Source: Berghia stephanieae | Lineage: Eukaryota > Mollusca > Gastropoda > Nudibranchia > Aeolidiidae | Assembly: GCA_034508935.3 (NCBI GenBank) | Contig: CM067455.1 | Coordinates: 392,183 to 456,182 of the forward strand | DNA length: 64,000 nucleotides | Reading direction: 5' to 3' | In this document: positions 46,491 through 61,764 of the stretch, piece by piece | Position numbering within the stretch: position 1 is the first letter of the stretch | How the letters are laid out: each line of letters begins with the position of its first letter | Notes under the pieces: model-generated | Seen by the model: only the letters and a program-made list of their open reading frames with translations | What the model was told of the DNA's origin: nothing | The model's database searches: none | Translations under genes and position numbers: made by a program

Positions 46491-47014
46491 TTTTTTTTTT
46501 TTTGATGAATAAAGTATGTATGTATGTATGTATTATTATCTTATTTTCAATAACGTGAGATATTGTGAAACATACCCGTCTGATCAAACGAGCCTTTCCC
46601 CATAGACTTGGCCATGAAAGGATCTGCAGTCACCAGGTTATTGCCCAGGGACGTATTATCATTAGGATAATGGTCAGGAGGTTCAAGCTTGACCCGAGTG
46701 GTGTCTGGGTAAAACGGGATCGGCATGGAATGTCCCATCAGCCTCTTCTCCCATTCTATATCCATCATGACACTGCGATCGTTCTCTGACATTTTGTTGT
46801 CAGAATACGATGAAGGTCCGTAAATTGACAGCAAATTGCTTTTCCCTTCCCACTCCTTTTCTGGCTTGATGTTAGTCTCAGAATCAAACTCTTCATTGTG
46901 AAGATTGTATGGTAAGGTTGAAGCATCTGCTGTCGATGCGATGAGTCCACCAAAGTCAGAACCTGTTCTCGATACATTTGGACGTTGTATTCCTCCAGGC
47001 ATGTCTTGTTCCAT
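41277..47014 (-). CDS. C2H2 zinc-finger protein (about 12 fingers)
   Basis: Probable nuclear DNA-binding regulator. The first coding exon (47014-46576) starts MEQDMPGG and is acidic and Ser/Asp-rich. Its donor GTATGT joins in phase to the acceptor TTCAAACAG before 43158. 43158 to about 42677 encodes a Lys-rich stretch, a lone finger (CPVCNRAF, HIKSH) and a second lone finger (CFVCQRWF, HMLKTH). 42602-41277 encodes ten tandem fingers with TGEKP-type linkers, then an acidic/basic linker and an Asn/Gln-rich tail ending GEEMEEDH. The frame changes between 42677 and 42602. A 74-nt GT-AG intron (42676-42603) would keep phase; otherwise a frameshift splits the gene. An array this large evolves fast, so no orthologue is named. 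A 5' UTR exon may lie at 51887-52010. Confidence 0.85.
43424..43535. repeat. (AAT)n microsatellite
   Basis: Interrupted AAT/ATA repeat; the ORFs over it are poly-Ile/poly-Tyr artefacts. Confidence 0.9.
43835..44349. mobile_element. MITE family E, long copy
   Basis: Body 43841-44343, flanked by the 6-bp duplication AAGTCT (43835-43840 and 44344-44349). Left end CAGACCTGCCAAATT; right end inward ACCTGCCGAATTTTT. The arms match 10458-10836 inverted. The core is an AGT run (43966-44008) followed by about 200 bp of ATT/ATC repeats (44030-44238). Confidence 0.75.
45270..45345 (-). mobile_element. SINE S2 head fragment
   Basis: GGTCCCTTTGCATGTGAAAT and GATTGATCTACCAACC match the tRNA-like end of S2 (compare 49928-49975). 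Confidence 0.5.
45578..45740. repeat. Dispersed repeat K
   Basis: GTGGGGGAAACTGCACCAGT TTGTTCCACC and AAATTCCTCCTCTG recur at 57503-57677 in the same orientation. Class unknown. Confidence 0.6.
46068..46372 (-). mobile_element. tRNA-SINE family B, uninterrupted copy
   Basis: On the minus strand it runs from the tRNA-like head (GGTCCTGGGTTTGAGTCCC carries box B) through CTCACATTCTCTCACCGTAC to GTAAAGCGCTTTGAGCATGT and TATATAAAAAGCTC. The 3' end resembles the tails of CR1/L2-type LINEs, the usual way such SINEs borrow LINE machinery. Confidence 0.8.
46433..46489. repeat. (AT)n microsatellite
   Basis: About 25 AT units followed by a T-run and a short TATG repeat. Confidence 0.9.
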
Positions 47015-47029
47015 TTCTGTCAAAATGGT

Positions 47030-47545
47030 CTAGACCCCCAAAGTGAAAAAGGCAAAAGTGACTGGAAAGAAAGAAAGAACAAGAAACATGACTTTGTGTG
47101 GAGAATTTTTTTTTTTTTTAAAGAATTTAAAATAGAACGGACCAAAAAGCATCATTATGTGAGAATTAACAAGACTTTGAAGAATAATAATGTGAGTATA
47201 CAACAAAAATGAAAAAAAATTTTTTTTATGAAATGCATTTTGTCAAAACGTTCTTAAAGTCAAGATATGAAAAAAGATATCCTGTGGGGCGGCAAAAACT
47301 GGTAACTGGTAATAAAAACAGAAAAAAAAATAACATGGATTAAACAGTGGATTATTCTGTGTTCAGGCTAAAAATAGCCACAAATTGACCAGTGATTAAC
47401 GAGAGGTGTGAAAAACAAACCACAATCCACCTCACGATTCATCGCCTTTGGGAGGGAGGGGGTGCTTCAAAGCATTGATTTTATTGACCTAAGAATAATT
47501 CTCTGAGGGGGGGAAAAAAATAATCCACAGCATTTTTGTTTTTAG
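47030..47545. other. Intronic sequence 5' of the zinc-finger coding exon
   Basis: AT-rich with T- and G-runs. The coding exon is preceded by TTTTGACAG, a plausible acceptor two bases before the ATG, so a 5' UTR exon must lie farther upstream. Confidence 0.5.
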
Positions 47546-47700
47546 GGGGTCCATAACCGCCCAGGACTGATCGGGAAGCTGGGTCCGTCAGAATGGCATG
47601 AAAGTACTTTACGAAAGACTAGCATCCTATCCAAATGGTAGTGAGCAATTGTTATTGTCCATTTTACACAATATAGAAAATGGGATAAACTTTGGCTCTA
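47546..47700 (+). mobile_element. SINE S2, 3' part
   Basis: GACTGATCGGGAAGCTGGGT, GACTAGCATCCTATCCAAAT, GAGCAATTGTTATTGTCCAT. The tRNA head is missing. Confidence 0.65.
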
Positions 47701-47733
47701 TCAACATCATGCCTCAGCAGATGCACTAGACAT

Positions 47734-47781
47734 CTCTCTCTCTCTCTCTGTTTCTCCCCCCCCCCCCCCCCCCCCCCCCCC
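47734..47781. repeat. CT repeat and 26-C homopolymer
   Basis: A short CT microsatellite, then C from 47756 to 47781, 3' of the SINE fragment. Confidence 0.85.
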
Positions 47782-47944
47782 ACCAGTCAGTGGATGTCAT
47801 ATCAATTGGATCCTCCATATTTCAAATCATTTCCATTTACCAAAACATTCATCATTACATGTGTGTTGCCACGATACCAGATACAGATATAAAGAGAATG
47901 TGTGACTATATTTTATTAAATTTCTTAAAATTCCCATGTCACCT

Positions 47945-48018
47945 AATCTAATGTCTTGTAAAGCGCCGTGGAATTCGTAAGGTGGAGATCAGCGCTCTAT
48001 AAATTTTATTATTATGTG
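47945..48018 (+). mobile_element. LINE-like 3' tail fragment
   Basis: CTTGTAAAGCGCCGTGGAAT and CAGCGCTCTATAAATTTTAT ending in TTATTATT: the same 3' motif as the LINE at 1985-2060. Confidence 0.6.
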
Positions 48019-48174
48019 ATATTATATTACATCTCATGATAACGATATACTCTTATCATACACATTCACCACCTATCAGTAAGGCATCCAGAAATACAAT
48101 GAAGAATAAAGGGAAATCTGTTTAACTCACTCAACCCTAACACCAACTATATCCGTTGTTTACCCAGGTTACTC

Positions 48175-48360
48175 TTACCGATCAATAACAATTGCTCACT
48201 ACCCCTTAGATAGGACGCTAGTCTCTCACAAATTACTTTCATGCTATTCTAACGGACCCAGCTACCCAAACAGCCCTGGATGGATATGAGTGTCAGTAAA
48301 ATCTCCACTTCACACCCAGGATCGAACGTGGTCCCCTTGAGTGTGAAGTGAGTGCTCTAC
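48175..48360 (-). mobile_element. SINE S2
   Basis: CAATTGCTCACTACC, TAGGACGCTAGTCTCTCACA, CTAACGGACCCAGCTACCCA, and the tRNA-like end CCCAGGATCGAACGTGGTCC. Starts about 160 bp after the LINE tail. Confidence 0.7.
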
Positions 48361-48984
48361 AATGAATCTTTAACTGAGACAATAATATGGGGATTAATTG
48401 AGTTATTACTTTTCGCCCTTCTTCTGATTCTCCTCACACACAGAAAGAGTGGTCACAGCAGACATAGACAACAGTCAAGTCACCGAGAAAATTATTTTTT
48501 AAAAACCATTTTACACGACAGTGAAATTTCAGTTTCTGAATTTATTTTCTCATTAATTAACAATTTTCTGAGTTGTATTTTCTCATTAATTATCAATGTT
48601 TCTGTCATCCACTTGTGACAGTTCTCAATTTGACTAACATCTTGAATACACTTTCTGCCCCCTAAAAAAATTGCCTGGAAATCTGTGAGATGTTTAGGTC
48701 CTGTGAGCCCTGGTAAGGAGTCACTTGGACAACGTCCCCCTGAAGCTGAAGCTTTTTCAATACAACATGAGCAAAGATCCCCATTTCCCGGAATATTTTC
48801 TTAGAATTTTATCAATTCAATAGGCTGTGAAACAAAACGAAAATTTTTTATTTTTTTTTCCGGTGAAGCGAAATTGCCGGCAAATTTACAGGCCTGATTG
48901 TTGTTGCTGTTTACAAAAATCAAAAATGGGTATAGTCTTAAACTATGATGAGAAAATGTCATTAAATCAATGTGTAATTATTTA
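48361..48984. other. Intronic, nothing recognised
   Basis: No coding signal. An 88-codon ORF (48352-48618) begins inside the SINE and has no domain. Confidence 0.5.
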
Positions 48985-49108
48985 AAGGTCTGATAACCCA
49001 TATTGTTATGGGCTCATTGCTGTTATGGAAATATTCTCAAAACAACACAAAAAATTGTCCATTACAACAATGTTAAATCAGACCCATCATTGCCTTCGGT
49101 TACTAGAC
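48985..49108 (+). repeat. Dispersed repeat H
   Basis: GTCTGATAACCCATATTGTT ATGGGCTCATTGCTGTTA and ATTGTCCATTACAA recur inverted at 52440-52560. Class unknown. Confidence 0.55.
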
Positions 49109-49478
49109 CAGGGCGAGAAGTGATTCGGGAAAATATTTTTCCCTGTTATTTTCCAGGCTCTGGGAAGAATTTTAAGGTGAACTTTATGCAGACCACAACT
49201 CCCAACATTCAACAGTTGAAGATCATGATCAGTTGAAAGTTTGATGCTGACTTTGTCATAGAAACATTTGACATTTGGGTCATCCATTGATAGCTGAATC
49301 ATGTTTGCAACAGTCAGTGATGATGTTGCCTCTTCATATGCAGTCTGCATGTCAGCAGCTGGATTTTTCTCATGGTTTTTTCCCGGCCCAAGGCAATTTT
49401 CACCGATTTTCCCAGTCGGGAATTTTCAAAATAAAACTCCCGGCTTTTCCTAGTTTTCCTGGCCCACTTCGAGGCCTG
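49109..49478 (-). mobile_element. hAT-like element remnant
   Basis: The minus-strand ORF 49350-49160 reads LTVANMIQLSMDDPNVKCFY and NVGSCGLHKVH, matching the SMDGPNVN and IGSCGLH motifs of hAT-type transposase-like proteins. The outer ends CAGGGCGAGAAGTGATTCGG and, inward from the right, CAGGCCTCGAAGTGGGCCAG look like diverged hAT inverted repeats. Only a fragment of the transposase remains. Confidence 0.5.
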
Positions 49479-49727
49479 CCAGAGCCACTGATTTGTCCAC
49501 CTTGCAATATATAATGTTGAGAAAAATGTTGCAATGACCTCCCAACAAGAACCAGGTGAATTAAGCATTTGATTTTTGATTTATTGTATGATTTTTGGGA
49601 CATTCGAAATAATGTGTCATTTTATGTAATTCTTCTATATTTACTCTTTTCAAAATATGTCTCACAAAAGGCATCAACTATGCACTTTAAAATATTCTTC
49701 TTCTTTCTTTAGTCCTTCAAAACCATT

Positions 49728-49982
49728 ATACCCATGAAGCCGGAGTTTATCTGGGTTTCTATAGTATTAAATGGACAGTAGCAATTATTGCTGTCCACCC
49801 TTTGGATAAGACCTTGTGCCTTGTCTTTCAACTAGATCTAATAGCCCAGCTACCCAATCATTGCTGGGTGGACGGAGAGGTCAGAAACCAATCTTGATTA
49901 CACCCGAAAGCGATCCAGACCACTTTGCATGTGAAGTGATTGCTTCTACTTTTACCGATTGAGCTATCGGTGACCCCATTTT
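49728..49982 (-). mobile_element. SINE S2, near full length
   Basis: Body CAGCTACCCAATCATTGCTG and tRNA-like end GATCCAGACCACTTTGCATG, ACCGATTGAGCTATCGGTGA (box A region on the minus strand). Confidence 0.75.
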
Positions 49983-50774
49983 AAATATTATAATATTCCT
50001 ATGAAAATTTTGATACAAAACTCTTTGACAGTTAAGTGTTGTTCTTTATTTATCTTAATTTTCAAAGCAATTAATACAATATCTAATATCACCTAAGAAT
50101 TATTTAGTGTTAACAATCAGGATTTTTTTTTCTTGATCCCCAAAAATAATGAGCATTATTATTACTATTACTCAAAGCCGTTATTTGGAACGCCTCTTTA
50201 TTGGAATAGCTGCTTATTTGCAAGGATCTTTGAAAGAATTTTTTTCTGTATAATTTTCATTGTTTAGGTAATGGGAATGCATACCGGTTAATTGGAATTG
50301 GAACAATTTCAAGCTTGAGCAAATGTCATCCCATGTCTTCAATATTTTTTTTTTTAAGTTGGTCAATTAACAATATAGGAGTCTATCACCACTCATTTCC
50401 ATTTAATATGGTAATCCGTTATAATTTAGCCAATTAAACTTAACTAATTAAACAACAACAAAAAATAAATAAAATAAATTGCCAGTCTTAGTCTTACTTT
50501 TAGTGAGCAACAAATGATTAATTAATGAGTGTACAGATAGTGATCAAATGGTTGATCTGCTTTTTGGCGAGGCATGCCGCGTTCATTCAAAATTATATAT
50601 ATATAACGTGTTGTGGATTATTGAGGAATTGAATTCATGTGTCCTTGTTTCATTTGGTCTCATTTTCGAGACAATGAAAGTACAGTGACAATTCCGTATA
50701 GTATGATTATGATGAGCGTGAATGTGTAAGTTATAAATTAAACGGTAACGCATTATTTTCTACTTCTATCTTAC
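49983..50774. other. Intronic, nothing recognised
   Basis: AT-rich; no gene or repeat recognised. Confidence 0.5.
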
Positions 50775-51550
50775 TCTTATGATATGATATGATATGATAT
50801 AAGTCCAGATTTATGTAGGCTTTTACAGCCTTTTATCTGCTCTTGTGCATTCGTGAACGTATATAATTCAAGTCTCTCAAAACTGGGCATGCCACATGGT
50901 GGAAGGAGGTGTCTGAATTTAACTTTACAAACAGTATTTTTCTGTTTCAAAATGAGCATCAAGACAGCACTTGAATGCCTGCAATGAAGGGGCGTCAACA
51001 ACTGTTGCAGGCAGGCGGTTCCATTTGTCGACTACCCTAACTGAGGAAAAGTTCTGCCTAAGGTTTAGAGAACACCTTTCTTTGGAGAGTTTGAATCTGT
51101 GTCCTCTGGTGGTGCTGGTGGAATCAAGATTTAGAGGGCTCGTGCTAACATAGTATAAATTATGTGTGTATTTGTACGCTTCAATTAGGTCTCCTCTGTC
51201 TCTCCTATACTGCATGCTAGGTATTCTTATCTTTTTCAGTCTTTCTGTGTATTCTAGATCTTTGAATCCCGAAATGACCCGAGTTGAGCGTCTTAGAACA
51301 CTTTCTATGAGGTCTTTGTTTTTCTGTAGTCGTGGTGCCCATGCTACATTGCCAAATTCCAAGTGGGGACGTACAAGTGCAGTGAACAATTGTCTCATGT
51401 TATCTCTATCAAGATGAGTGAACAACCTCCTAATGAGGCCAACGATTCTGTTTGCTTTATTACCATCATTCATGACGACAAACATGTAAATGTTAAATGT
51501 AGCGAAGAATGGAAAATAAAAATATATAGAAACAAATAAAAGACTTGACC
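50775..51550 (-). mobile_element. CR1-type LINE, 3' fragment
   Basis: The minus-strand ORF 51480-50925 encodes the region after the RT: VRPHLEFGNVAWAP, LRRSTRVISGFKDLEYTERL, MQYRRDRGDLIEAYK, VDKWNRLPATVVDAPSLQAF, all CR1/Jockey-type C-terminal blocks. The 3' end is an ATATC-type pentamer tail (plus-strand 50777-50802). The frame is still open over about 185 codons, which suggests moderate age. Severely 5'-truncated. Confidence 0.8.
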
Positions 51551-51886
51551 CTACCACAATTAATTATATTAATATTATAAACTCTTCCTTTGCCATGCGA
51601 TCCTCGGACCGTTCGTCGTCTATCGCAATCGCACTGTACTGAACTGCGACTGTACTACTGTACTGAGAACGAAGCGGCAACTAGAAGACTAATGCATAAA
51701 ATATATTTGTTGTGCTTATACCTATTATCCTAAATATTTAATCAGCCATAATTACCGATGTGTTGACCATCTGCAGGAAAGAAAACTCTCGCATTACCCG
51801 TTACCCTCCAACAATGACATGCGGAGATTGTCTCACTCGACCCTAGAGTCTCGAGTTGATGATGGAGGACCAAACTAAAAACTAAC

Positions 51887-52015
51887 CTGTGGGTTTAGCT
51901 CCTAACGACACGGGATCAAAGGGATTCGCAGTATGCGGTTTTAAAGCTCAGACATAACAAAATACATGAGTTCTTTTCGAAATCCAACTCGGCTTCCTGA
52001 TTATCATAATGGCGA
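51887..52015 (-). promoter_or_regulatory. Candidate first exon and promoter of the zinc-finger gene
   Basis: On the minus strand, GCTAAACCCACAG is followed by the strong donor GTTAGT (51886-51881). The region is less AT-rich than its surroundings and has a YY1-type GCCATTATG at about 52009. It sits 4.9 kb upstream of the first coding exon. No transcript supports it here; the + strand ORF at 52009 would share this promoter. Confidence 0.35.
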
Positions 52016-52221
52016 CCATTCTATCAACGATCGAGTCGAGTGAGAGAAGTGTGAAAGAACGAGACAAACGATGCCAGATAAGTGTGACAAAAAACTGCAA
52101 AAGATTTATATTAAATAAATATACGAGAATTTACGAGCCAAGTTTTCGAAACGGCGAATACGTAAGAATTAAAAAGGGATATAAATTGTCAGTTGTAAAT
52201 ATCGACTGGAGTCAGATTTAG
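52009..52221 (+). CDS. Hypothetical 70-aa ORF
   Basis: MATILSTIESSERSVKERDK onward, basic, no recognised domain, no signal peptide or membrane segment. It starts at an ATGGCG in a probable promoter, so it may be an exon of a divergent gene or chance. Confidence 0.2.
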   Translation: MATILSTIESSERSVKERDKRCQISVTKNCKRFILNKYTRIYEPSFRNGEYVRIKKGYKLSVVNIDWSQI

Positions 52222-52439
52222 ATTTAGATATGACTAAAAGAAAAAGGAGAGGGAAGAAAAGAATACCGAAACACCAAAAACAAAATTTATTGCTTTCAAT
52301 ACAATCGATTAGAGTCCTATCTGGCATGTTGGGTCCTTGAAGAAAAAAAATATATCGATACAAAGTCGAATTTAAAATTCGCCTTATTATTACCGTATTA
52401 GGTGCTAGCCATGCAAATTGTATCCAGGTCTGGCATCCG

Positions 52440-52560
52440 AACGCAATTATGGACCTAGTTTAAAATAATTGTAATGGACAATAATTTGCGTCATTTTTTT
52501 TTTAGTTTTTAGATATCCTAACAACAATGAGCCCGTAATGAATTGGGTTATCAGACCATG
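52440..52560 (-). repeat. Dispersed repeat H, second copy
   Basis: Inverse of 48985-49108 (TTGTAATGGACAAT, TGAGCCCGTAATGAATTGGG TTATCAGAC). Confidence 0.55.
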
Positions 52561-52574
52561 CAAGTCATTAAAAA

Positions 52575-53035
52575 TTGTAGCACGAAACCAGTACAAAGGC
52601 AATGGACTGTAACAAGGCCTTCTATATGGAACACTATATAGGGGGCCTTGACTGTAATCATTAGGCATTAGGGTTTATTTTATAAATATATTATCATATA
52701 GTTGTCTGGCTTTAAAAAAAAAAGAAAGAAAACGACAATTGATGTTGCTCCATCCCATCGTGAACGAGAGAGCTTGATGCTTCAACTGCATCCCAAATAA
52801 CAACAGGACCTCTCTAATCGGGAAATGCCAGTGGCCTCCAAAATTGTCCCGATTAGCCGGGTTTACTGATTTGCCGGGAAGGTGAAGATTTCTGTTGTCC
52901 CACAAGCTTTGAAGTATACTAAAGCCGTGCTTCACGTCATCGTTCTAAATATGTAGCTTTGAAATGGGCTGGGTGTAAAGACCTGATATACCAACGATAG
53001 GCTAGTAATTCTCTCGCTCTCTTCTTTTTTTAAAA
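52575..53035. other. Intergenic, nothing recognised
   Basis: No gene or repeat identified. Confidence 0.5.
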
Positions 53036-53039
53036 TAGT

Positions 53040-53574
53040 AGTAGGAGGAGGTTTGTTTTTAAGGTTTTTACGGCGCTTGCAACACATTTAGGTTATATCA
53101 GCGCCATTAAAAAGGAAGAAAATGGGATAGTAAAAAGTTATAGAATTACAATTAAAGCACCCAAGAAAAAGTAAGACATAGGGGAACTGGGAACAAATAG
53201 GGATCAGATGCAGATTCCAAGAACATACCACCAATGTACTTAGTTTGAGATCACCTGTAAGTAACACGAGCACAAAATCCAACAAAGAGGAATACACTCG
53301 CTTACATTAAAAATTCAAAATAACAAATATAATAATACATAACAGAGAGATGATTTACAAGGAAAAAAAATATCATGTCCCAAAACAATAACTAGGCATT
53401 TGACTGTTTCCCTCCGAGCTAGGACTCCGGCCAGGGCCAGGACAAAACCAAGTAATCTCATTCCAAGACAAAGACAGAAAGCATGTTGGAAAACAGATAT
53501 AAGAGGATAGAAGACAGGGTAAGTACCTCCCTGCCCACTGTGGAGGTAGGGAACCCCACCAAGAGTAGGAGGAG
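53040..53574 (-). mobile_element. Retroposon A with 11-bp target duplication
   Basis: Body 53051-53563, flanked by AGTAGGAGGAG (53040-53050 and 53564-53574). Full-length minus-strand copy, very similar to 36778-37305. Confidence 0.9.
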
Positions 53575-53654
53575 GAGAATTACTCCTAACCGTGGATGGC
53601 AAAAAACAACAGACCTGAGTGACGTCAACTTCATTATATCTATATTACTTCATG

Positions 53655-54420
53655 GAATGTCTTAGCTATGTGGTCTGGAGGTACAACACTGGCCTTCGTA
53701 TCCTGGGTTCGAGTCCCTTCTGAGCAGTGCATTGCTGAGTCCTTTGAAAAGGCTCTTTATTCGCAAAGCCAGGTGTAAATTCAGTAAATTCAGTAACTGG
53801 GCATTAACAGTAGCATTGTCTGTTTTTGTTTTTAAGGGTTTTACGGCGCTTGCAACACATTAGTAAGAAAAAGTAAGACATAGGGGAACTGGGAACAAAT
53901 AGGGATCAGATGTAGATTCCAAGAGCATACCACCAATGCACTTTGAGATCACCTATAAGTCACATCCGGACACAAGCACAAAATCCAACAGAGGAATACA
54001 CTCAAATGCTTACATTACACATAATAACAAATATAATAATTAATAAATACATAACAGAGAGATGATTTACAAGGAAAAAAAATATCATCTCCCAAAACAA
54101 TAACTGCATTTGAATGTTTCCCTCCCAGCCAGGGCCAGGATAAAACCAAGTAATCTCATTCCAAGACAAAGACAGAAAGCATGTTGGAAAACAGTGTATA
54201 AGGGGATAGAAGATACAGTATGTACCCTCCTGCCCACTATGGGAGGTCAGGAACCCCACCCAGACAGCATTGTCGATGTCGGAAAAAAATTGTAATATCG
54301 CCTTACATTTACATGCATCTTGTCTCATCCTACATGTTAAGTGTTGCAGTTGGCAGGAAACCGACCCCCTTGTAAAGCGCTTTGAGCATGCATGTCTAAT
54401 TGATATTGCAATATATAAAA
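53655..54420 (+). mobile_element. tRNA-SINE family B, split by a retroposon A
   Basis: Left part to 53820 with box B GGTTCGAGTCC (53706-53716) and GCTGAGTCCTTTGAAAAGGC. Right part from 54275 with CTTGTAAAGCGCTTTGAGCA and GATATTGCAATATATAAAAA. Confidence 0.8.
53812..54274 (-). mobile_element. Retroposon A inserted in family B
   Basis: Body 53821-54265, flanked by AGCATTGTC (53812-53820 and 54266-54274). Lacks about 75 bp near its 3' end compared with the 53051 copy. Confidence 0.85.
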
Positions 54421-54425
54421 ACGCA

Positions 54426-55583
54426 ACTTATTTTTTAGACAATGACATCTCAAGATTCCGGGCAAAAGGAAAGGTTAACTTTTTCCTCTTTGAAATAAAT
54501 ATGAAAAACCCATTATGCTGAAAAAAAAAGAAAAACCCAACTACTTATACAATTTTTTAAATAGTCTTTATTATCAACGTCACCATTTCAATAACAATAA
54601 CATCACTATTGGATTATTGGACTATTGAATGATAACCAGGCTGCCAGTCAATGCCAGCATTTCAACAACAACAACATCATCGTCGCCATGGAAACGGATC
54701 ATAACACTGGATTGAGGTTGAAACTCAAAGTATGTGTAAGAAAAAAAAAAAAAAAAAAGGAAAAGATCGAATATTACCAGACATGACAATGAATAAGACA
54801 AATTTAACAATGATGAATATGGAATAATGATGACCCAAGTGGCTATTTGTCAGCACTGACACAATAATTTAAACAAAAATAAAATCAAGAAAAGTCGTAA
54901 TGAATTTGACTGTTTCCCTTTAGGTAATAGATCTCAGCTGGTGATGGAGCAAAACCAAATAGTCTCAATTGAGATTTTTAAAAAAGCAACAACAACAACA
55001 ACAAAAAAACCTTGAAAATGACAACGATGTAAGAAAGAATAAAAAACGTAAATGGCATGTCACCTGATATTAAAAAAATAAAAAGTATAACTCACTTCAA
55101 ATTTATAATAATTCTTTATCACACTTCTACACCATCAACAAATATCCGAGAATCTCATTAAGCCACATTTCAAACCTTACACGACAAAACAATACAATGC
55201 AGGAAACAAACAAAAAAAGATGTAGGGACATAACATGGAAATGTAAGAATTGATAGCAATCCAAGTTACTGTACAAATTGAAATTGACACACTCATGTCA
55301 GAAATAGAACACATTTCACTATAGACTCGTAATCAAATTTTTTTTCTGGCTGTAAATTCATTTTTCAGCAACGATCTCAACATAATACTGTCTTGAGAAG
55401 ATTGGTCACATTTGTCAATTCGAAATTTAAAACAAAAACAAACAAAAAAAATGTGAAAAGTTAAGGCAAAATGTCACATAGTTGATTTGATCTAATTTGA
55501 ACCACCTAAAACATGAAACTCAAACTGGACAGATGTTCTCTGTTGTAGCACAATAACTAGTCCAGAAAATAACAAAAAACACT
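54426..55583. other. Intergenic, nothing recognised
   Basis: AT-rich with A-runs; no gene-like ORF. Confidence 0.5.
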
Positions 55584-55780
55584 CGTATTTAAAATTCTGG
55601 CCAGCAAACTAGTCTTTCAAATATTGACCGATGAAAATGGCCCCATCTTTGCTAAAAACTCTCAAATCTAGAATTTCCTTGAAGACGTTTTGCAAAAGAC
55701 CCTACAATGAAATATGAGGTCATTTTAAGATCGATTTTTGAAGGACGAGTTTTATAGCCAAAATTATAAATAAATGTATT
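55584..55780. mobile_element. MITE family F, copy 1
   Basis: About 195 bp, palindromic: CGTATTTAAAATTCTGGCCA with AAACTAGTCTTTCAAATATT, mirrored at the right end by GAAGGACGAGTTTTATAGCC. No ORF. Confidence 0.65.
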
Positions 55781-56286
55781 TTCAGGTTAGGGAAATATAG
55801 TGGTCTGCTCATGCAACGTGGCAGCAGAATTCATGACCAGAGATAGCTGTAATAGAAACCGTTGGTTACACAGTTCTGTGTCCGGGTAAACCATTATCAT
55901 ATGTCAGGGTATATGACATGTTGGGAATTGATTTTAAAAAGTTACTGTAAATGAAATTTGAAATTTCCTTTATCAAGGAGATCTAAATTTCTAAAAATAC
56001 AAAAACAAACAAAATAAAACAACAAAACAAACAAATCTTAATTTAAATTTTCCCACATTAACTGTCTTACCCTGATTGACCACCAGTTTGAGAGGATGGG
56101 TTACATATATCGTTCTCAAAACTTTCGGTACATTAAAAAGGTCCTTGAATTTATGTGATTGATAATGAAATGTAGTGAAAGATGAGGATTATAATACAAG
56201 GGATTCAGTGTACAGAGGGTAAGGTGGGGGCAAAAATAGGGAAATACAATGTAAACCGGTTAACCATTTATCTGCTTGACTCTGGA

Positions 56287-56503
56287 AAAACATGTATTTT
56301 AAAATTTGGCCAGAAAACTCGTCCTTCAAATATCGGATCAATTTAAAGGACCCTCGTCTTGGCAAAAAACTCTCAAGCCTGGGAATTCAAGGAGGAGCTC
56401 GCAAGAGCCCGGGTTTGAGGTTTGGCCAAGATGAGTGTTCTTTAAATCGATTGATATTTGAAAGACGAGTTATATGACCAAATTTTAAAATACGTATGTT
56501 TTC
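56287..56503. mobile_element. MITE family F, copy 2
   Basis: The best-preserved copy. Inverted arms of about 55 bp (GTATTTTAAAATTTGGCCAG, ACTCGTCCTTCAAATATCGG) mirror the right end (AAATCGATTGATATTTGAAA, GACGAGTTATATGACCAAAT). Confidence 0.7.
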
Positions 56504-57208
56504 CAATGTATAATAGTTAACTGGTAAAAGCAAAATCTGATGTTCAGAAATTCTCATTTATGCATTGTGAAGTCAAAACAAAACCATTTTGGGGATTTGC
56601 TAATGTTGTCTATTGTGCACAGCCTCCCAAATGTTTAAACTATTTAAAAATAAACCATAATTTTGCAGACTCAACAGCCAGTACAAAACATTTCTCAAAA
56701 CTATGAATGTTTGGCACCAACTGCACAACATCATAAGCATCTCTAACCCATGAAACTTATTTAAAATGAAAGTCTGTTGCATGTTAGTCACGCTGAGGAC
56801 AAAACATATTCATTAATAAACTGAGTTAAACCGAATATTCTTCTCACAAACCTTGGATTCAGTTGGAGCACAGCCTGTGTTTCTAAAGACAAGCTTTCTT
56901 TCTTTCTGATTTCTTGACATTGAAAACAGTAAACGAAAGGCAATTTTATTCAGCTCTAAAAACAATGGAAATTCGTGCGTGCTTTCAGGGTTTGGAGTTT
57001 GTTGATAATAATTCAACTAAATGCCCATTGTTTAAGAATTTGTTGGGGTTTTTTCTTGTCTTTCTTTTTTGAATGGTTATTTCAGTTTTTACATTTACTG
57101 TTAAACCGGTTCACATTGTAATGAGTGTCATTTGGAAGGAGACTGTTTATGGAAAAAAGAAAAAGTAAAATAATATTTTTTTAAATGAAACATTCTGTTG
57201 CCCTTCAT
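56504..57208. other. NAA50 3' flank
   Basis: No other gene. A minus-strand AATAAA (plus TTTATT at 56945-56950) about 260 bp past the NAA50 stop is a possible polyadenylation signal. Confidence 0.4.
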
Positions 57209-61492
<4,284 letters not shown>

Positions 61493-61594
61493 CTGCAGGA
61501 TTGATAAAGATATATCATTCAAGGTCAAGCCAAACATTTCAGCAGGAAAAATTGAGTCTGTCTATACGTGAATTCTATTGCCGTACTCCGACAC

Positions 61595-61764
61595 ATAATA
61601 TTTCAAACTTTGGCCAGAAAACTTATCCTTCACATATAGATCAATTAAAATGATTTCGCGAAGTCCCAGGTTTGAGAATTTTTGCCCAGAATAACAGATG
61701 AAGGATATTTTAATTGATCAACATTTGACGTACTAGTTTGCTGGCTAAAATTTTAAATACATGC
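61595..61764. mobile_element. MITE family F, copy 3
   Basis: ACTTTGGCCAGAAAACTTAT, TAGATCAATTAAAATG and its inverse TTTTAATTGATCAACATTTG, AGTTTGCTGGCTAAAATTTT. The more decayed of the three copies. Confidence 0.6.

Larger units (their letters stand above)
43159..46575 (-). other. Large intron of the zinc-finger gene
   Basis: 3.4 kb, GT-AG. Holds microsatellites (ATA/ATT at 43424-43535), MITE E, SINE S2 and family K fragments, family B and an AT run. 44350-45270 shows nothing recognisable. Confidence 0.75.
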
